Below are positions 62,497 to 64,000 of a stretch of DNA of 64,000 bases, one piece after another. Where the stretch lies: positions 62,001-126,000 of the forward strand of contig JAGCWW010000043.1 of assembly GCA_017961685.1 (NCBI GenBank). Reading direction: 5' to 3'. The DNA is from Acholeplasmatales bacterium (lineage in GTDB: Bacteria > Bacillota_I > Bacilli_A > Acholeplasmatales > JAEDCM01). How positions within the stretch are numbered: position 1 is the first letter of the stretch; every line of letters begins with the position of its first letter. The notes beneath the pieces were generated by a model, which saw only the letters and a list, made by a program, of their open reading frames with translations, was not told the origin of the DNA and did not search any database. Position numbers and translations under genes: made by a program.

Positions 62497-62633
62497 AAAA
62501 TACCTTTATTAGCATGGTTTTTCGTAATTATTTTAAAGAATTTTCTTGATAAGGTACATATATTATTTTTATGAAATTTTTGGAAATCATAAAGAAAATC
62601 AAGATACGTTGATAAGGTTTTTGGCATAAAAAT
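62497..62633 (+). other. Intergenic region after RNR
   Basis: No gene is seen. TTGATAAGGT occurs twice (62546-62555, 62609-62618), and TTTATGA/TCATAAA can form a short dyad. No B12 riboswitch-like structure is visible. Confidence 0.4.
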
Positions 62634-62672
62634 AAAAGGATAGGAAATAATAGTTGATTTCCTATCCTTTTT
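62634..62672 (+). terminator. Intrinsic terminator with the -35 box in its loop
   Basis: Perfect 15-bp stem AAAAGGATAGGAAAT (62634-62648) / ATTTCCTATCCTTTT (62657-62671), 8-nt loop AATAGTTG, T-rich 3' arm. Ends the RNR transcript. Confidence 0.85.
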
Positions 62673-62682
62673 ATATTATAAT
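62651..62682 (+). promoter_or_regulatory. Promoter of TAGTTGA family interleaved with terminator
   Basis: TAG-TTGATT begins in the terminator loop, the 17-nt spacer covers the 3' stem arm, TATAAT at 62677-62682. New transcripts start after the hairpin. Confidence 0.82.
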
Positions 62683-62715
62683 ATAAGTATAATATAAAAG
62701 AAAGAGGTAATTATC

Positions 62716-62916
62716 ATGAAAAAGTTTATGGTTAGTTATTATTCTTGGACTGGTAATCATGAGGTTTCTATTTATCAGAATCTTTATAGTGGTAGTTATC
62801 TGATTTATCTCGATGGAGATTATTGGACTGATATTGATTCTCTTTATCAGTTTGAGTCTGAACTTTCTTTTATTGAAAGTTCTATTCATACTAAATTTGG
62901 ATTCTTTGGATTTTAA
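62716..62916 (+). CDS. Small hypothetical protein, 66 aa
   Basis: GAGGTAATTATC upstream. Aromatic-rich beta protein (SYYSWTGNHEVSIYQNLY, SYLIYLDGDYW). No TAG. First gene of the terminal array. Function unknown. Confidence 0.55.
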   Translation: MKKFMVSYYSWTGNHEVSIYQNLYSGSYLIYLDGDYWTDIDSLYQFESELSFIESSIHTKFGFFGF

Positions 62917-62929
62917 GGAGGAATAAAAT

Positions 62930-63202
62930 ATGCAAGTAACTTATGGAAATACTACAATAATTGAAGATTGGTTTTCTATAGACATTGAATTTGAAAGATT
63001 AAAAGTTGGAGAATTTTTTAAGCATGGTGGAGGTCTTTATATGAAGCTTCCTCAGCTTATGGAAGGCGGCAAGGATTATCCATATCCTGTCGTGAATTCT
63101 ATTTGTTTTGGAGATTTAAATCTATATAAATTTACAGATAAGGTCAAAGTAATGCCATATCAAGCAACAATTAATATAAAACCTGTTAGTAAAGAGGAAT
63201 AA
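62930..63202 (+). CDS. Array protein 1: GE(C/F)F-motif small protein, 90 aa
   Basis: AAGGAGG precedes the ATG. Pattern ERLKVGEFFKHGGGLYMKLP then hydrophobic strands and KVKVMPYQATINI. Same scheme as the genes at 63206, 63670 and 63910. A small beta domain is likely. No TAG. Function unknown. Confidence 0.6.
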   Translation: MQVTYGNTTIIEDWFSIDIEFERLKVGEFFKHGGGLYMKLPQLMEGGKDYPYPVVNSICFGDLNLYKFTDKVKVMPYQATINIKPVSKEE

Positions 63203-63205
63203 AGT

Positions 63206-63448
63206 ATGAATATTACATATACTCAGAATATCGTTGAATGTACGTATCAAGAGATTGTATATGGAGAATGCTTTGAATGGAATAAAGCTATTTTTCTTAA
63301 GGTTCCAAGTTTTGTTGATAATAGCAATGTTGTAACCGCAATTCGTCTTGGTTATATTACGAGAGACAATATGTATTATTATTTTGATTTGAATGAAAAG
63401 GTAATTCCAGTTTCTACAGAACTGAAAGTGACTTATAAATGTGAGTAA
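63206..63448 (+). CDS. Array protein 2: GECF-motif small protein, 80 aa
   Basis: EIVYGECFEWNKAIFLKVPSF, then YYYFDLNEKVIPVSTELKVT. Paralogue of its neighbours with a conserved GECFE box. RBS AGAGGAATAA. No TAG. Confidence 0.6.
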   Translation: MNITYTQNIVECTYQEIVYGECFEWNKAIFLKVPSFVDNSNVVTAIRLGYITRDNMYYYFDLNEKVIPVSTELKVTYKCE

Positions 63449-63463
63449 GTATGAGGAAGTAAA

Positions 63464-63673
63464 ATGATTGTAGGAAAGAAAATAATCTTTAATTTTAAAA
63501 GTGGAGTAGATGATGCTCTAGTTGCCATTGCAGATGAAATTAAAAATGGATATACTGTAAAGGGTATTTTTATAGAAGAGCCTAGGATATCTTGTTGTGC
63601 TGATACTAACCAGAGAGAATTATGGGTAGCAGAGCTGGTAAATACAAAGTGTTCGTGGAGTGAGAAACTATGA
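63464..63673 (+). CDS. Small hypothetical protein in the array, 69 aa
   Basis: GAGGAAGTAAA upstream. Differs from the flanking GECF proteins: DDALVAIADEIKNGYTVKGI and two adjacent Cys (ISCCADTNQ). No TAG. Overlaps the next start by 4 bp. Function unknown. Confidence 0.55.
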   Translation: MIVGKKIIFNFKSGVDDALVAIADEIKNGYTVKGIFIEEPRISCCADTNQRELWVAELVNTKCSWSEKL

Positions 63674-63903
63674 ATGTAATTTTTGAAGAACATGTAAAAA
63701 CAATTAAATTTTCTGAGTTGGAAGTTGGAGAATGTTTTGAAGTAGACGGATTTGTCCACGTTAAAATAGATAAGTTTATAGATTTTGCAAATGATGATTA
63801 TAATTGTTTTTGCTTCTATGATAATAAACTTTATACAATGTTCGACAGCACTGAGATAATTCCAGTAGAGGCAGAACTTCATGTAAGATATAAAAAGGAG
63901 TAA
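63670..63903 (+). CDS. Array protein 3: GECF-motif small protein, 77 aa
   Basis: SELEVGECFEVDGFVHVKID, then MFDSTEIIPVEAELHVRY. Clear paralogue of 63206. No TAG. Confidence 0.6.
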   Translation: MNVIFEEHVKTIKFSELEVGECFEVDGFVHVKIDKFIDFANDDYNCFCFYDNKLYTMFDSTEIIPVEAELHVRYKKE

Positions 63904-63909
63904 AATATA

Positions 63910-64000
63910 ATGAAGCTCAATGTAAATTACAGAACGACAGTTTCCTTAGATGAAATTCATTTTGGAGAATGTTTTGAATTAAATGGATATCATTATATGA
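63910..64000 (+). CDS. Array protein 4, truncated by window end
   Basis: ATG 63910 after AAAGGAG; the 30 visible residues include DEIHFGECFELNGYHYM, matching the array family. The rest is outside the window. Confidence 0.6.
   Translation, partial: MKLNVNYRTTVSLDEIHFGECFELNGYHYM

Noticed and set aside
62497..62633. Cobalamin riboswitch near the B12-dependent RNR
   Set aside because: It lies after, not before, the gene and lacks a B12-box-like sequence.
54..63882. Minus-strand open frames, several above 100 aa (for example 38547-39179, 58574-59092, 63433-63882)
   Set aside because: All lie opposite well-supported genes, have no RBS or motif, and use low-complexity residues typical of antisense frames.

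Overview
The window is one strand of a large, AT-rich double-stranded DNA phage genome. All recognisable genes lie on the + strand, are packed head to tail with 1-20 bp gaps or short overlaps, and follow AAGGAG-type ribosome binding sites. The central observation is genetic-code change. Most long genes are littered with in-frame TAG but end only at TAA or TGA, and reading TAG as glutamine restores full-length, family-typical proteins. TAG falls where families have conserved Gln: QueE TIQGEG, the SNF2 GKTLQ motif, the primase Toprim ESQ, and PolA DFSQQEP. The phage is therefore a TAG-to-Gln recoded virus (code 15 type). No suppressor tRNA or release-factor gene is in the window. Low G+C, a Firmicutes-like SSB, a preQ1-I-type riboswitch and a B12-dependent RNR suggest a low-GC Gram-positive, probably gut, host; this is inference. 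The baseplate genes (gp25, gp6/J, gp53, gpI, spike, hub) indicate a contractile tail.

Layout. Positions 1-13750 are the tail and baseplate block: tape-measure-like C-terminus, unknown structural proteins, LysM/gp53, CHAP-hub fusion, spike, gp25, a 1314-aa baseplate J protein, gpI and two small tail proteins, ended by a strong terminator. Positions 13953-24726 hold an SNF2 helicase, a possible sigma-like factor, a DnaD-like/DnaC-like/DnaB-like replication set, primase, a gp32-like SSB and a Pol I-family polymerase split by a 294-nt group I intron. Positions 24716-29900 form a 7-deazaguanine cassette (preQ1-I-like riboswitch, queuosine-precursor transporter, QueC, QueD, QueE, FolE, a DUF6884-like protein, a T-fold protein resembling QueF, and a DpdA-like DNA transglycosylase), which predicts 7-deazaguanine bases in the phage DNA. 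Positions 29918-43815 hold the beta clamp, RecU-like resolvase, RecA, nuclease, HD hydrolase, a bacterial-type three-subunit clamp loader, SbcCD, a block of unknown proteins and a metallophosphoesterase.

Positions 43815-46921 carry small unknowns, a phosphatase, a GC-rich structured intergenic element and peptide deformylase. Positions 46929-50540 carry a 1110-aa tail fibre with YadA-like and T4 gp37-like repeats. Positions 50549-58015 carry a second SSB, small proteins, dNMP kinase, thymidylate synthase, RNA ligase and a PNK-HD fusion. Positions 58109-62496 carry a DUF2828/Ro60-like vWA protein and class II RNR. The end of the window is an array of small paralogous proteins.

Regulation. Ten intergenic promoters share TAGTTGA(T/C)-N17-TATAAT, and an eleventh lies inside a gene. 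Two of them are interleaved with intrinsic terminators. The motif is absent from the tail block, and genes directly after these promoters are nearly free of TAG. This suggests an early/middle class expressed before TAG decoding is established and a late, TAG-rich class.
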